Below, piece by piece: positions 63,389 to 64,000 of a stretch of 64,000 bases of DNA (the stretch's first letter is position 1; the number at the start of each line of letters is the position of its first letter). The stretch is from NCBI RefSeq assembly GCF_023278185.1, contig NZ_CP066357.1:186001-250000 (forward strand). Direction: 5' to 3'. Made by a program: the position numbers and the translations under genes. This stretch comes from Bradyrhizobium elkanii USDA 76 (GTDB taxonomy: Bacteria; Pseudomonadota; Alphaproteobacteria; Rhizobiales; Xanthobacteraceae). Under the pieces are notes generated by a model, which was given only the letters and a program-made list of their open reading frames with translations, made no database searches and had not been told where the DNA came from.

Positions 63389-64000
63389 GGCATCGTCAAC
63401 TTAATCGACCGCCGAGCCGAAGGAGGCGATTCTCAAAGGTTCGAGATTCGGCGATAGCGCTCGTCGTGGAGATGTCGCGCCAAGTCGCAAAGGCTCGCTC
63501 GCGCGAAGCACGACGGAAGTCGGCGGTGACAGCTCCGGGATAGGGGATGTGGAAAAGGTTCGCGACCTGATCGTGAACTGACAGAAACTGTTGAGCCTGA
63601 CGGGACGATTTGAAACGCTTCATGATCCGCTCGCGTCGCCGCGTCGGCTGATGAGAATTCTCGGCCCGATTGTTGAGAGCTTTGTGCTGGCGATGTTCGA
63701 CGTGAAAGCCCATCTTCGCCCTCGCAGCGCCGTACGAACGGAGCTTGTCCGTGATTATCACGCGCGGCGGCGTGCCGGCGGATTTCAAGAGCTTCTTCAT
63801 GAGCCGCTGGGCAGCGCGCGAGTCTCTTCGGCGCTGGATCAAGACGTCGAGAACGAAGCCATTCTGGTCGACAGCGCGCCAGAGCCAATGTTGTTCGCCC
63901 GCGATCAAGATAACGACTTCGTCCAGATGCCATTTGTCACCGCGAGCGGGTGCGCGCTGGCGGATCCGATCGGAGAACGGCTTGCCGAATTTCCGTCCCC
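63389..64000 (-). mobile_element. IS6-family element, copy 3 (cut by the window edge)
   Basis: It begins with GGCATCGTCAACTTAATC, the right end of copy 2, in the opposite orientation. Copies 2 and 3 thus bound the 58083-63388 gene block as inverted repeats, like a compound transposon. The left end of this copy is outside the window. Confidence 0.9.
63396..64000 (-). CDS. IS6-family transposase, copy 3 (partial, runs off the window)
   Basis: The open frame continues to the window end and contains WHLDEVVILIAGEQHWLWRA, PPRVIITDKLRSYGAARAKM and NNRAENSHQPTRRRERIMKR, with the DDE residues present. It differs from copy 2 at a few positions. The N-terminal part lies beyond 64000. Confidence 0.92.
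   Translation of the reverse strand, partial: GRKFGKPFSDRIRQRAPARGDKWHLDEVVILIAGEQHWLWRAVDQNGFVLDVLIQRRRDSRAAQRLMKKLLKSAGTPPRVIITDKLRSYGAARAKMGFHVEHRQHKALNNRAENSHQPTRRRERIMKRFKSSRQAQQFLSVHDQVANLFHIPYPGAVTADFRRASRERAFATWRDISTTSAIAESRTFENRLLRLGGRLS

Overview
The window is part of a plasmid or other secondary replicon of an alphaproteobacterium, most likely order Hyphomicrobiales (Rhizobiales). The main evidence is a complete repABC unit (5394-9057) with its antisense RNA and five exact 16-bp parS palindromes. DUF736 genes, a DUF1612/RHE_PE00001-type protein and a MobC/VirD2-like mobilization pair fit the same group. The species cannot be read from the sequence; high-GC Nitrobacteraceae/Bradyrhizobium-like relatives are plausible. 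No rRNA gene, intact tRNA or CRISPR array was seen.

Layout. 1-5.4 kb holds plasmid maintenance genes: DUF736 with a structured leader, a RelBE-like pair, a DUF1612 protein, VapBC and the parS cluster. 5.4-9.1 kb is repABC. 9.9-13.8 kb is a DUF2235 hydrolase gene cut in two by an IS21-family element; the 6-bp duplication is readable and the gene can be rebuilt in silico. 14.3-17.5 kb has a second DUF736 copy with its leader, a 47-codon gene split by another insertion sequence, an HU gene and a frameshifted WGR gene. 18.1-21.9 kb is a second partition module (ParA, ParB and two flanking 16-bp quasi-palindromes) directly followed by mobC and a relaxase. 22-24.2 kb is an IS91-type unit with a companion tyrosine recombinase and a damaged transposase.

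24.35-31.24 kb is a three-layer nest. An IS66 element with an 8-bp duplication contains a group II intron in antisense to tnpC. The intron reverse transcriptase is in turn split by a 2,234-bp element with 26-bp inverted repeats that encodes a large serine recombinase and an HTH/ribbon-helix-helix protein. Removing that element and one AT dinucleotide restores the reverse transcriptase exactly.

32.5-41.8 kb looks like a genomic-island remnant: a tRNA-like 3' fragment, a truncated integrase, a 950-aa PHP plus SMC-like ATPase (TrlF-like), a HigBA-like toxin-antitoxin pair, a DUF2130 protein, a HEPN-like protein and a truncated unknown. This composition is typical of defence islands.

44-63.4 kb is a catabolic region broken up by insertion sequences. 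One arm carries LysR, a two-domain extradiol dioxygenase, a Rieske ferredoxin, GntR, an ornithine cyclodeaminase-like protein, a DapA-like aldolase, an aldehyde dehydrogenase, an FAD monooxygenase and an MFS transporter. The other arm, between two inverted IS6-family copies, carries a BKACE-type enzyme, a cupin, an FAH-family hydrolase, TetR, a PaaI-like thioesterase and an MFS gene with an in-frame stop. Together these suggest ring hydroxylation, meta cleavage, aldol cleavage and aldehyde oxidation of an unidentified aromatic compound. A TetR-type operator motif recurs at three promoters and links the arms.
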